Assembly: GCF_030263895.1 (NCBI RefSeq)
Contig: NZ_CP127161.1
Coordinates: 3,162,001-3,226,000, forward strand
DNA length: 64,000 nucleotides
Source: Proteiniborus sp. MB09-C3
Lineage (GTDB): Bacteria > Bacillota > Clostridia > Tissierellales > Proteiniboraceae
Reading direction: 5' to 3'
Shown here: positions 33,622 to 42,291 of the stretch, in pieces
Position numbering within the stretch: position 1 is the stretch's first letter
Layout of the letters: every line of letters starts with the position of its first letter
Notes under the pieces: generated by a model
The model's database searches: none
What the model was told of the DNA's origin: nothing
Seen by the model: only the letters and a program-made list of their open reading frames with translations
Translations under genes and position numbers: made by a program

Positions 33622-35055
33622 TCATATAGTCAAAATATTATCATCCTTCTGGCTTTTAGGCAATATAATTACAAACCTACTCCCTTTTTCCTCTTGACTA
33701 TATACATTAATGCTTCCTTTATGTGCCTCTACCAAGGTCTTGGCTATAGTAAGTCCAACCCCCGTCCCTCCCGTCCTTCTACTCCTAGATTTATCACTTC
33801 TGTAAAACCTTTCAAAAACAAAAGGAATATCCTCTTTATTTATTCCAATGCCAGTATCTGTTATTTCTATTGTGACACTTTTTTCATCTTCACTAAGAAG
33901 CACATCAACCTTACCTAAAGTATCTGTAAACTTTAATGCATTGGAAATTATATTAATCATTACTTGTCTTACTTTGTCCTTATCTGCTTCAATCATGACA
34001 TTTTTCCTTATATGCTTATTAAGTTCAATTTCTTTTATCTCAAATTCATATCTAAAGCTTTCTACTACATTTTCGATTAGCTGCGATAAATCAACCTGCT
34101 CTATTTCTAATTCTACTCTATGGCTTTCAATATCTGTTATATATTTAAGCTGTTCAACAAGTTTTTTAAGTCTAATAACCTCTTCTCTACATATATCTAG
34201 CTTATCCTTTGTAGGCAACCAAATTCCGTCATTAAATGCCTCTATATGGCTTTGAAGTATTGTAAGTGGTGTCCTAAGTTCATGGGATATATCTGTAGTC
34301 AATCTTTTTCTTAAAATTTGTTGCTCCTTAAGGGATTTGGCTAGATGATTTATAGATTTTGACAGCTCTATTAGCTCTTCAGCATCGTTTTTCATGTCAA
34401 TATTAGTATCTAGCTTTCCCTCTCTAATATTATTTGCAGCATGAGTAATTTTAAGTATAGGCTCTGACATAACTTTTGAGTTATATAGTCCTAAGAGCAT
34501 AGCTAAAACTAGAGAAATAAATGAAGCAAAAAGAATCGAGTTGTTTATTCCTCTTGTAAAATCTACTTCTCTCTGGGATATTATAAAAGGACCTGCATAT
34601 CCTATCTCAACTGTTCCTACCCTTTTATCGTCTACAATTAATTCTGACATTTTCACCGTAGTAGTTGAATCATTTATTTGGCTTCTACTACTTCCTCTCA
34701 TCATGCCTTTGCTCATACTTCTCATCATTTGATTGTGCATTCTCATCATACTGTTGCTCATAAAGTTCTCAAAAACAATGTCGCCATTTTCGTTCTTTAT
34801 CTGAATATCAAAATTATCTATAAGACGTGAGTTCAATATATTGCTTAGGACTCTATTGGACCAGCTTTTATCAAGAGAATATGAATATTCCACCATCTTA
34901 ACTACATCTTCAATCCTATCTATCTGTTCTTCCTCCATATAGGTATTGAATTTTTTAAATATCGTTATATTAGTAATTATTCCAACTAAAAAGATAGACA
35001 GTGTAGCTATGCTTATCATTGATATAATAAATTTAGTTTTAAGCTTTTTAGACAT
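33622..35055 (-). CDS. sensor histidine kinase with Met-rich sensor domain
   Basis: 477-residue membrane kinase: first membrane segment about residues 9-30, extracytoplasmic domain 31-170, second segment 173-191, HAMP, phosphoacceptor His at about 258 in TDISHELRTPLTI, then ATPase blocks (MINIISNALKF, DTGIGI, GGTGVGLTIAK). The outside domain carries a Met/His cluster at about residues 99-119 (MMRMHNQMMRSMSKGMMRG), suggestive of soft-metal binding such as Cu(I). It begins right after the response-regulator stop codon (SD AGGTGA lies inside it), so the two are coupled. Metal sensing is inference. Confidence 0.9.
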   Translation of the reverse strand: MSKKLKTKFIISMISIATLSIFLVGIITNITIFKKFNTYMEEEQIDRIEDVVKMVEYSYSLDKSWSNRVLSNILNSRLIDNFDIQIKNENGDIVFENFMSNSMMRMHNQMMRSMSKGMMRGSSRSQINDSTTTVKMSELIVDDKRVGTVEIGYAGPFIISQREVDFTRGINNSILFASFISLVLAMLLGLYNSKVMSEPILKITHAANNIREGKLDTNIDMKNDAEELIELSKSINHLAKSLKEQQILRKRLTTDISHELRTPLTILQSHIEAFNDGIWLPTKDKLDICREEVIRLKKLVEQLKYITDIESHRVELEIEQVDLSQLIENVVESFRYEFEIKEIELNKHIRKNVMIEADKDKVRQVMINIISNALKFTDTLGKVDVLLSEDEKSVTIEITDTGIGINKEDIPFVFERFYRSDKSRSRRTGGTGVGLTIAKTLVEAHKGSINVYSQEEKGSRFVIILPKSQKDDNILTI

Positions 35056-35056
35056 A

Positions 35057-35746
35057 TCATTCACCTACAAACTTATATCCTACTCCATAGACTGTATGGA
35101 TGTATTTAGTATTTTTGTCCTCTATTTTTTGTCTAATATTCTTAATATGAGTATCGATAGTTCTATCATAACCTTCATAATCAATTCCTAGAATCTTTTC
35201 TATTAAATCCTCCCTGCTAAATACTATATTGGGGTTCTGTGCTAGTGTAGATGCTATTTTAAACTCTGTAGGAGTTAAATCAACCTGTTCTCCACTTTTC
35301 TTTAACTCCATTTTATTTAAATCTATAAGCAAATCGCCTCTATTAAATTCTATAATATCTGCTTTAATAAAGTCTTTTTGTGTCCTTCTCAGTATAGTTT
35401 TTATTCTAGCCACTAACTCTTTTGGACTAAATGGTTTGACAAGATAATCATCTGCACCTAAATACAGACCAGTGACTCTATCCTCTTCTTCTGCCTTAGC
35501 AGTTAGCATAAGTATAGGTACTTGCGACTTTACCCTAATGATTTTGCATATTTCTTCACCAGATAAATCTGGGAGCATTAAATCCAATACTATGAAATCA
35601 ATAGATTTTCTTTCAAATGTTGAAATTGCTTCATTACCGCTATATGCAGTATATACGATGTATCCTTCTTTTTCAAGGTAAGCCTTTATGACTTTTGTAA
35701 TCTGAACCTCATCATCTACCACAAGAACATTTTTGGCCTCATCCAT
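35057..35746 (-). CDS. OmpR-family response regulator
   Basis: 229-residue regulator. Receiver domain with DDE near the N-terminus, phospho-acceptor Asp in FIVLDLMLPDLSG, Thr in MLTAKAEEED and Lys in YLVKPFSPKEL, then a winged-helix DNA-binding domain (LTPTEFKIASTLAQN, YDRTIDTHIKNIRQKI, YIHTVYGVGYKF). GGGGTG precedes the ATG at 35746. Partner of the adjacent kinase. A hairpin lies between it and the SHOCT gene upstream. Confidence 0.9.
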   Translation of the reverse strand: MDEAKNVLVVDDEVQITKVIKAYLEKEGYIVYTAYSGNEAISTFERKSIDFIVLDLMLPDLSGEEICKIIRVKSQVPILMLTAKAEEEDRVTGLYLGADDYLVKPFSPKELVARIKTILRRTQKDFIKADIIEFNRGDLLIDLNKMELKKSGEQVDLTPTEFKIASTLAQNPNIVFSREDLIEKILGIDYEGYDRTIDTHIKNIRQKIEDKNTKYIHTVYGVGYKFVGE

Positions 35747-35778
35747 AATTTTCACCCCTTTAACTCAAAAATACTACA

Positions 35779-35806
35779 ATGACCAGTATCTTGCAATACT
35801 GGTCAT
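35779..35806. terminator. hairpin between SHOCT gene and response regulator
   Basis: atgaccagtat and atactggtcat form a perfect 11-bp stem with a 6-nt loop, downstream of the SHOCT gene on the minus strand. The T-rich tail on that strand is weak, so it could also serve as an attenuator or operator for the regulator gene. Confidence 0.5.
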
Positions 35807-35820
35807 TAAAATAAGCGTTA

Positions 35821-36060
35821 TTATTTTATTCTCTTTTTTATCTTTTCATATTCCTCGTCGCTAATTTCTCCATTTACATATCTTTCATTTAGTATTTCCA
35901 TTGCTTTATCTGAATTGCCTGGAATATTGGTGAACCCTTTTATCAGCTTATATACAAGATATATGACTAAGGCTGCTATTAGTACCCTAAATACTCCCAT
36001 GCCTAGTATCCAAGGTAAGCCGGCTCCACCACTAAAGCCCATTCCAAATCCACGACACAT
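35821..36060 (-). CDS. SHOCT-domain membrane protein
   Basis: 79-residue protein: Gly/Met-rich N-terminus (MCRGFGMGFSGGAG), one membrane segment (VFRVLIAALVIYLVYKLI) and a C-terminal SHOCT motif (AMEILNERYVNGEISDEEYEKIKKRI). Such proteins are frequently found near copper-responsive two-component systems, which matches the Met-rich kinase downstream. GGGGTG precedes the ATG at 36060. Function unknown. Confidence 0.75.
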   Translation of the reverse strand: MCRGFGMGFSGGAGLPWILGMGVFRVLIAALVIYLVYKLIKGFTNIPGNSDKAMEILNERYVNGEISDEEYEKIKKRIK

Positions 36061-36133
36061 AACATTCACCCCTTCAAATTGTTTTCTGACTTTAAATACA
36101 TTATAGAAAACAAATTTGAAGATAATATGAAGA

Positions 36134-36871
36134 TTAAAAAACTAATCTTATTTTATTATATAATTCTTGAGTTTTTTCACTGCTGCTATAATTTATTATT
36201 ACATATCCCTTTTTTAGCCTTAAATACACATATGGAGGTTTCCCATTATTTATATATAACCTTCCCTTTCCAATACTTTCAAGGGTAAACTTACCTCTTA
36301 AAACATTTCCAAAGTCAAAGCCATTGTTTTTTCTCAGTACCTCTGGAATCGAATCCAGTAATACTACTTCCATAATATCTTCCGTATGAACTATAGAGGC
36401 ATACATTCCTCTAATATTTATAATTTTATCATCTACAGTAATATTGAGTTCTTGTGCTCCATATACACTAAGCCAAATGACAAAGGCAAAGATAACTGCC
36501 ATAAATCCAATAGTAATACCTATAATAATCCGTGTACTTTTTTTCATGCTTCCATCGGGATCTAATGCATTTTTATCATATTTCTGAACCTTTATCAGAA
36601 CATAGGGAGTCAAGACAAAGGGTATGGCCGTAATCAATATTATTCCTAAAGTTTTTAAGCCTGTGGAGATTAAAATCGCTCCTAAAACAAAAGTTCCTCC
36701 TAGTAGGAAAGCAAAATTTCCCATAAGCCTACCTAGTCCTTCTGTATCAACATTTTTTTGCTTTTCTTTAGACATAGTATTATAGCCGGATATAAGCCAA
36801 TAAAATTTAAAATACTTAATCAATATACCTAATACTATAAATAAAGTCCCTATAAAGATAAAAATATACAT
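36134..36871 (-). CDS. DUF3784-like membrane protein with PH-like domain
   Basis: 245-residue protein with two parts. The N-terminal half has three membrane segments with GYNTMSKEKQKNVD between the first two, typical of DUF3784. A further membrane segment (IIIGITIGFMAVIFAFVIWL) leads into a bacterial PH-like domain ending FTLESIGKGRLYINNGKPPY and YVIINYSS. AAGGAGGG before the ATG at 36871 sets the start. Probably binds a membrane or protein partner; no enzymatic motif is seen. Confidence 0.65.
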   Translation of the reverse strand: MYIFIFIGTLFIVLGILIKYFKFYWLISGYNTMSKEKQKNVDTEGLGRLMGNFAFLLGGTFVLGAILISTGLKTLGIILITAIPFVLTPYVLIKVQKYDKNALDPDGSMKKSTRIIIGITIGFMAVIFAFVIWLSVYGAQELNITVDDKIINIRGMYASIVHTEDIMEVVLLDSIPEVLRKNNGFDFGNVLRGKFTLESIGKGRLYINNGKPPYVYLRLKKGYVIINYSSSEKTQELYNKIRLVF

Positions 36872-36980
36872 CACAATCCCTCCTTACCATAGAGGTATTA
36901 GCTGGAAATTTTATATTATATTATACCACAAAATAATTGGTTGTTAAACTTATGACGATATTTTAATAAAACCAGTAAAA

Positions 36981-37541
36981 TTATACAATTAACTCTTTTA
37001 TTATCTTGGCTTTAGTGCCTTCAAAATCAATATATACAATATGAGGCATTAAAGGCTTTATCCTTTCAAAGCAGCTATAGTTAAAATTTCTATCATAATA
37101 GTTTATTATAGTACTAAGGGCTGTTCCATGCGTACCTATAACAATATTTTCATCTGAATTTTTTTCTAGTATTTCATGTAGTGTAGATATATTCCTTTTT
37201 TGTACCTCATTCAAGCTCTCACCATGCTCACGCTTGTAGTCAAAATCATTCCACTGTTCTCTTGCAAAGGAATTAAAGTCCTCTAACCATATATCATCTA
37301 TTTTTCTTTCTCTAAAATCATCTATAATATTAATATTCAAATTTGATTTTTCAGCGAAACTCTTTATGGTATCATAGGCTCTTTTGTACGGACTTGAAAA
37401 TATCTTAGTAATTTGCTTGTCTAATAGAAATTTAGTCACTTTTTCACTATCTGCTATGCCCTTCTCAGTAAGCGGGCGCAATAAATCATCTTGTATTGAA
37501 AAATCTGGCTGTGCATGTCTTACGAAATATACTCTTGTCAT
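36981..37541 (-). CDS. histidine phosphatase family protein
   Basis: 186-residue phosphoglycerate-mutase-like phosphatase. The catalytic His is in VYFVRHAQPDFS, the second Arg in IFSSPYKRAYDT, the acid Glu in DYKREHGESLNE and the second His in IVIGTHGTALST. All four active-site positions are present, so it is likely active on a small phosphate ester. GGAG lies before the ATG at 37541. It stands 17 bp from the lysoplasmalogenase-like gene upstream. Confidence 0.85.
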   Translation of the reverse strand: MTRVYFVRHAQPDFSIQDDLLRPLTEKGIADSEKVTKFLLDKQITKIFSSPYKRAYDTIKSFAEKSNLNINIIDDFRERKIDDIWLEDFNSFAREQWNDFDYKREHGESLNEVQKRNISTLHEILEKNSDENIVIGTHGTALSTIINYYDRNFNYSCFERIKPLMPHIVYIDFEGTKAKIIKELIV

Positions 37542-37557
37542 AATTTTCTCCTGTTCT

Positions 37558-38295
37558 TTATTTTTTAGATAAACACGAAAAATTGTATCCGCTCAAAGAA
37601 ATCAAAACCTGTGAGGGAAGGTAGAAAAACCACATTAAGACTCCTGAAATATTATACAATAGATTAATTATACCACTAGAAATGTTTATTAAGCTAATTA
37701 TATTAAATATACCTACATTTACATCACATAATAAGAAAAGCACCATTCCAAAGGCTATTAAATATTTATTTGGAAAAGGAAGCAAGTCATATTTACATGC
37801 TTTTATAGCTTTTATAGTACTGATTATTAATGATACAGCATAGAATAGAGCCGATAAAAATAGTACTTCTATTTTTATAATAAAGAAGTTTATAGTCAGG
37901 TATATACCCACTATTATGAGCAAAATAACTATTGCCCTTATCAAAATAAGCTTTGTTTTATTTCTTTCATATCTGATAGCATAAAGTATATGAACTACTG
38001 AGAAAATACCTGTTCCAAGAACAAAATAGTCTGTGAAAAGGAGCAAAAAATCTGCAATAATAGTGATAAGTAGTCCAGATTGCAGTAAAAGCTTATTTTC
38101 TTTGTCAAGATAATCTTTTCCTATTAAAACCGACAACAGAAAGCATAGTACTATAGATATAAATTTTACTACGCTTGATGAGATGAAAACTTTTACTGAA
38201 AAGAAATCAAAATATAAAAAAGCAATGTACAATATACAAATCACTATAAGCAATATTTTAATTGCTAACAGCTTACTATTTGTTTTTACATGCAT
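37558..38295 (-). CDS. YhhN/lysoplasmalogenase-like membrane protein
   Basis: 245-residue protein with about eight membrane segments. Conserved Asp residues in membrane segments (TIIADFLLLFTDYFVLGTG; LFLLCDVNVGIFN) and the closing LMWFFYLPSQVLIS are typical of the YhhN/TMEM86 family, whose eukaryotic member hydrolyses lysoplasmalogen. Plasmalogens are common in anaerobic Clostridia, so a role in ether-lipid turnover is plausible. The start ATG at 38295 has no strong Shine-Dalgarno. Confidence 0.65.
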   Translation of the reverse strand: MHVKTNSKLLAIKILLIVICILYIAFLYFDFFSVKVFISSSVVKFISIVLCFLLSVLIGKDYLDKENKLLLQSGLLITIIADFLLLFTDYFVLGTGIFSVVHILYAIRYERNKTKLILIRAIVILLIIVGIYLTINFFIIKIEVLFLSALFYAVSLIISTIKAIKACKYDLLPFPNKYLIAFGMVLFLLCDVNVGIFNIISLINISSGIINLLYNISGVLMWFFYLPSQVLISLSGYNFSCLSKK

Positions 38296-38421
38296 AATTC
38301 ATCTGACTCCATTCATTTTATAGATACATTTTAATTTTCCATCTAACGAAGCTAGAACCTAGCAAGCATAATATCTATTGTGTAAAGCACAATGATTCTT
38401 GATGGTTTACATGCAAATAGG

Positions 38422-39204
38422 TTATCTAAAATCAACTATTTTATTTACTGATTCCTTTAAGGCCTCGCTAGTCTTCACTTCTATTACAACAGAAATATTG
38501 TTATCTCTAGCAAACTCAAGTCTTTCATCTATAGGTATTATTCCAGTATATAGTGATTGATGGTCCGATTCTTCATTAAAATCATGAAGATGCATATGCT
38601 TGATTCTATCGGCCAAATTCATTAAAACAGGCTTTTCACTAAAATTAACCTTAGCATCATGTCCCACATCCCATGTTAAGTTAAAATTTTCAAATACAGT
38701 TAGCATATCTAATGCTCTTTTGATAAAAGGGATGTGAAAATTGGAGGTATTTTCAATACACAATATTACTCCCAATGAGCTTGCATAATCATTTAACTCA
38801 GAATAAGATTTATATAATAGTTTTTTGAACTCTTCCTCATATTTTTCATTAATCCATTGCCTCGAACTAGGTAGTGTGCAATAAATACCATTGCTTAAAT
38901 GCATATTAGCAAGCTTAATCTCAGCTTTACTAGTCCATTCTATCAGTTCTTTACAGCGTTCTATATGTCCTTTTTTAATTGGTGGATGAAAAGAAGATAA
39001 GTCAATTTCCTCAGGAAAATGAACCGTAAAATTAACTCCATATTTCCTTTTAGCTTCTAATGCTTTCCTGTAACTGAAGCTTTCAGGCATAAAAATAGGA
39101 TAATTCATATTTAGCTCTATAAAATCTAGTTTTAATTCATTGCAAAGCCTTATGTTTTCTTCCAGACTATTGAATTCTATTAATACAGGCATTCCTAATT
39201 TCAT
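38422..39204 (-). CDS. sugar phosphate isomerase/epimerase (TIM barrel)
   Basis: 260-residue AP-endonuclease-2/xylose-isomerase-like TIM barrel. Metal ligands can be traced through NFTVHFPEEIDLS, VILCIENTSNF (Glu), LTWDVGHDAKV (Asp, His), IKHMHLHDFN (His) and ISVVIEVKTSE (Glu). It should isomerise or epimerise a sugar or sugar phosphate, or act as a related lyase. AGGAGG precedes the ATG at 39204. No sugar-pathway neighbours define its substrate. Confidence 0.8.
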   Translation of the reverse strand: MKLGMPVLIEFNSLEENIRLCNELKLDFIELNMNYPIFMPESFSYRKALEAKRKYGVNFTVHFPEEIDLSSFHPPIKKGHIERCKELIEWTSKAEIKLANMHLSNGIYCTLPSSRQWINEKYEEEFKKLLYKSYSELNDYASSLGVILCIENTSNFHIPFIKRALDMLTVFENFNLTWDVGHDAKVNFSEKPVLMNLADRIKHMHLHDFNEESDHQSLYTGIIPIDERLEFARDNNISVVIEVKTSEALKESVNKIVDFR

Positions 39205-39246
39205 TTATAAAGCCTCCTGTCTGTAGCTACTTTGTAAGTAGAAGTA

Positions 39247-39366
39247 CTAGAAATCCTCTGCATCTTTAGGTAGTGCTTTAATCCTCTGCAGATATTCTGT
39301 TACATTTATATCATCTTGTGCTGGATAGGTATATCCTAATTCTTCTGCCAGCTTTAAATCTAAAAT
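39247..39366 (-). pseudogene. C-terminal remnant, possibly AadK-type adenylyltransferase
   Basis: About 39 codons in a frame that has no start and begins within the 3' end of the lipoprotein gene: LDLKLAEELGYTYPAQDD then VTEYLQRIKALPKDAEDF. From memory this resembles the C-terminus of streptomycin (6-)adenylyltransferases. The rest of the gene has been replaced by the lipoprotein gene. Confidence 0.4.
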
Positions 39367-39845
39367 GAGTTATTTCCTTCAATTTCAACAGCTTCATCTG
39401 CATCAATATTAATTTTTATTTCTCCCTTAGCCTTTTTACCTACTAGCTTTATTCTACTGGTTCCCTTATTAAGCGAAATAGTTTTGCTTCCCTCTTCTGT
39501 ACCACTTACAATATTAATAACTTTATTATCTGACGTTATCAAAACTAATTTAAAATCACCTGATTTTATAGTTGATTCAACATTAAATACAATATCTTTT
39601 TCCCTATCAGTTTTAATCTTAAATATAGTATCTGTCCCAGAAAAAGAAGTAAAATTAATCTTAGCTTCTTTCCACAGGACCTCCCCTTGTCTTTCCAAAT
39701 ATGTAAAGCTATCTTCCACTTTAGCTATTTTACTTTCATCATCAAATATACTGTTTTGGTAAGTGACTACAGGACTACATCCAACAGTAGCCATAGCTAA
39801 AATAATAATAAAAAAACTTAGTAATAATTTCTTATAATTTTTCAA
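39360..39845 (-). CDS. lipoprotein, unknown function
   Basis: 161-residue lipoprotein: signal peptide KNYKKLLLSFFIIILAMA followed by lipobox TVGC, so it would be anchored outside the membrane by the Cys. The mature part is a beta-rich domain with no recognised motif (INFTSFSGTDTIFKIKTD, KGTSRIKLVGKKAKGEI). It begins with TTG at 39845, with GGGGG eight bases upstream; the in-frame TTG at 39860 lacks a ribosome site. It abuts the HAM1-like gene upstream. Confidence 0.65.
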   Translation of the reverse strand: MKNYKKLLLSFFIIILAMATVGCSPVVTYQNSIFDDESKIAKVEDSFTYLERQGEVLWKEAKINFTSFSGTDTIFKIKTDREKDIVFNVESTIKSGDFKLVLITSDNKVINIVSGTEEGSKTISLNKGTSRIKLVGKKAKGEIKINIDADEAVEIEGNNSF

Positions 39846-39873
39846 CCTTAAAACCCCCAAATCATTTTTTTAC

Positions 39874-40500
39874 TTATTTCAATTTAACATTTTCAACAAA
39901 AAAGTTTTTAAACCCTTCAGCCATTTTATATTCTGTTTCAAAATTATTATCCTTATTTATCTCTAGATAATACTGACCTGTTTCTATTTCGATTGAAATT
40001 GAGTCTAAAGGAAATCCGTTGATTCTTTTTATATGAGGCTTTGATGTTATAATAAACTCTTCGGAAGCAATATCTTCTCCGTCGTATTCAAAAATATTTT
40101 TTTCATCAATGATCAAGCATATTGCATTCTTATATTTTGCTTTAACAACTCCCCCCAGTTCCGTTACTAAATTAGTATAGTATTCTATCATCTCATCATC
40201 ATTTAATTCTTTTCCGTTAACTCTTCTAACATGAACTCCTGGCTGCCTCTCATTTTCTAATCCTTCAATATATAATTCTGAGTCACAAGAAAATACCGGT
40301 ATTTTTAATTCTCTATAATATGCCATAGCCTTAATCTTGGCATTTTCTAATGGATCATTGCCTATTTCATTAATTGAAGCAATATCTGGATTGCCAATAT
40401 CTCTTAAACTAATAATTTCTATATCCACTCCTTTCAGCATTTCCTTCATATGTTTGATTTTTGCAAGATTAGATGTTCCATATAATAATCTTATCATCAT
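39874..40500 (-). CDS. HAM1/RdgB-type non-canonical purine NTP pyrophosphatase
   Basis: 208-residue protein resembling XTP/dITP diphosphatases. It has the N-terminal TSNLAKIKHMKEML (family T-x-N-x-x-K), GNDPLENAKIKAMAYY, FSCDSELYIEGL with the metal Asp, and ERQPGVHVRRVNG. RdgB removes deaminated purine triphosphates from the nucleotide pool. Its C-terminus is longer and less conserved than in house-cleaning enzymes, so specificity may differ. GGAGG precedes the ATG at 40497-40500. Confidence 0.75.
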   Translation of the reverse strand: MMIRLLYGTSNLAKIKHMKEMLKGVDIEIISLRDIGNPDIASINEIGNDPLENAKIKAMAYYRELKIPVFSCDSELYIEGLENERQPGVHVRRVNGKELNDDEMIEYYTNLVTELGGVVKAKYKNAICLIIDEKNIFEYDGEDIASEEFIITSKPHIKRINGFPLDSISIEIETGQYYLEINKDNNFETEYKMAEGFKNFFVENVKLK

Positions 40501-40592
40501 GATTCCTCCCTAGCTAATCTTCTCTTATGTTCTATAAGTAGAACTAGACTTAAGCCTTATCCAATTCGACTAGAAATTAAGGATTAAGTACT

Positions 40593-40750
40593 TCAATTAA
40601 TATCAATAGGTTCTTTTACTACGACTAGAAAATCTATATCACTGTCATTTGTATAGCAGCCCATGGCTAACGAACCATGTAAGTATATACCAATAAGATT
40701 TTGTATTAGTATTTTTTATAGCTTTCAATTATTGTATCTAGTATTCTCAT
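40593..40750 (-). pseudogene. aminoglycoside nucleotidyltransferase N-terminal remnant
   Basis: MRILDTIIESYKK, a one-base slip in an A run near 40708, then LIGIYLHGSLAMGCYTNDSD followed by IDFLVVVKEPID and a stop. HGSLAMG...SDIDFLVVV is the catalytic GS...DxD block of AadA/ANT(9)-like spectinomycin/streptomycin nucleotidyltransferases. The remaining 200 or so residues are missing. A dead resistance-type gene outside the cassette array. Confidence 0.65.
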
Positions 40751-40870
40751 AGGCTCTATGCTATCACCTAATCATTTTATGTATAGAACTTTAAGTGCTT
40801 TCTGTTTTCTTTGTAAAAAACAATTCTGTCTTCACGGGTTTTTGTGTGAAACTCAAATTTATTGCCGTTT

Positions 40871-41527
40871 TCATTCTAAAACACATGCAAAAAATGAAAT
40901 AGCATTATATAGAGAATGGGCTAAAATACAACAGAACAGTGATCCTGTGCTTATATATAACAGTCCTAGTATTAAACCACATACTACTGCAGATAATGTT
41001 TGTACAAAATTAAAATGAAGTATAGCAAATAAAAGTGAGGATACTAGGAGAGCAATAACTGTACCATATTTATTTTGTAATGAACTTAGTATATAACCTC
41101 TCATTAGTATTTCTTCTACTATAGGAGCAAGCAAGCAAATTCGAATAAAATTTGCGATGGGAAATTGTCTTAATGAAGCAATTGTTTTCTGATATCCCTC
41201 TGCACTAGTAGTAAACACACTATCAAAGAAAGTATCTAAAAATTTATCGAGCAAAATAAAAAACAGAACTGAACAGCCAATTGCTAACAATATCCCTTTT
41301 AATGTTATATTGCTAAAAATGCTAATTTTTAGCTTATATTTATTGGTTAAATAAAAAATAAATAGGCTATTGAAAACAATTAAAGTTAAGAGGTTTAACC
41401 AAGTAGAAATTTTAGTCCCAAAAGTTCTCCATATGGTTATATCTAATATAGTAGGAAGTATCCCGCACATTATAAAGTATATTACTAACCAGACAACAAC
41501 ATTTTCAATGCTGATAGTGTATTCCAT
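40871..41527 (-). CDS. CPBP family intramembrane metalloprotease
   Basis: 218-residue membrane protein with at least six membrane segments and the three motifs of the CPBP/CAAX (Abi) family: PIVEEILMRGYI (EExxxR), LFAILHFNFV (FxxxH) and LAHSLYNAI (HxxxN). These residues form the intramembrane metal site. Bacterial members process peptides or protect against bacteriocins. An ABC-2 exporter follows upstream in the same direction. GGGG about 8 bases before 41527. Confidence 0.85.
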   Translation of the reverse strand: MEYTISIENVVVWLVIYFIMCGILPTILDITIWRTFGTKISTWLNLLTLIVFNSLFIFYLTNKYKLKISIFSNITLKGILLAIGCSVLFFILLDKFLDTFFDSVFTTSAEGYQKTIASLRQFPIANFIRICLLAPIVEEILMRGYILSSLQNKYGTVIALLVSSLLFAILHFNFVQTLSAVVCGLILGLLYISTGSLFCCILAHSLYNAISFFACVLE

Positions 41528-41574
41528 GTATTCCCCACTCCTTACACTGCCCTTTTAAGCTAAGTTAAATTTAT

Positions 41575-42291
41575 TTATTCAAAACTAATTTTTGATAGTT
41601 GATACACACTGATAACAATTGCTACCAATAATATAATAGCAAGTGGTATAATTAATTTTATATCAAAACTTTCACTTGTCATAAGCTTAAATCCCCATGT
41701 AGCAGGGAAAACTTTTCCCACATTTTCAAGTACCTTTGGGAGCATATTTACAGGGAACATAATTCCTGCCAGCATAATTGAAGGTAAGAATATAAACTGT
41801 GATGCCATTGTAAGCTTTGATATGTCTTTGATAAATAGTCCAAGCACTGTTCCTACTGACAAACTAACTATAATAAAAATTGCAAGTGATAAAAAATAGT
41901 GAGCTAAATTAGTAGGAATTTTTGCATTAAAAGCTAGTGGAGCAGTAAAAAATATTACGAGACTCACAATGAAAAGATGGACAAAAGCCGATATAAAGTT
42001 ATTTATTGTAGCTACCCATAGGGGTAAGCCGCCCACCTTGTAAGCCTTTTTAATTTCACTTCCATACAACTCTGTAAGTGGTATAGGTGTTCCTAAAATT
42101 GCCCCCATTGTCAACCCGAACACTGTCATGGATTGGATTAATGTATCCTTCGAAGCAGGATTGATAGATGAAAATATACCTCCCATAAATGTAAAAAAAA
42201 CAAGAGGAACTACGTAATAGGTAAGAAGTACACCTTTATTTCTTAAATCAAGTTTCCATTGTAGTACGACACCATATAAAAATGCATTCAT
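41575..42291 (-). CDS. ABC-2 type permease
   Basis: 238-residue exporter permease with six predicted membrane segments, of the ABC2_membrane type: KWDLRNKGVLLTYYVVPLVF at the start and the loop LTMASQFIFLPSIMLAGIMF followed by PVNMLPKVLENVGKVFPATW. Its start codon overlaps the stop of the ATPase gene upstream by one base, so the two are translationally coupled. Substrate unknown; with the adjacent CPBP protease it could export a peptide. Confidence 0.85.
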   Translation of the reverse strand: MNAFLYGVVLQWKLDLRNKGVLLTYYVVPLVFFTFMGGIFSSINPASKDTLIQSMTVFGLTMGAILGTPIPLTELYGSEIKKAYKVGGLPLWVATINNFISAFVHLFIVSLVIFFTAPLAFNAKIPTNLAHYFLSLAIFIIVSLSVGTVLGLFIKDISKLTMASQFIFLPSIMLAGIMFPVNMLPKVLENVGKVFPATWGFKLMTSESFDIKLIIPLAIILLVAIVISVYQLSKISFE

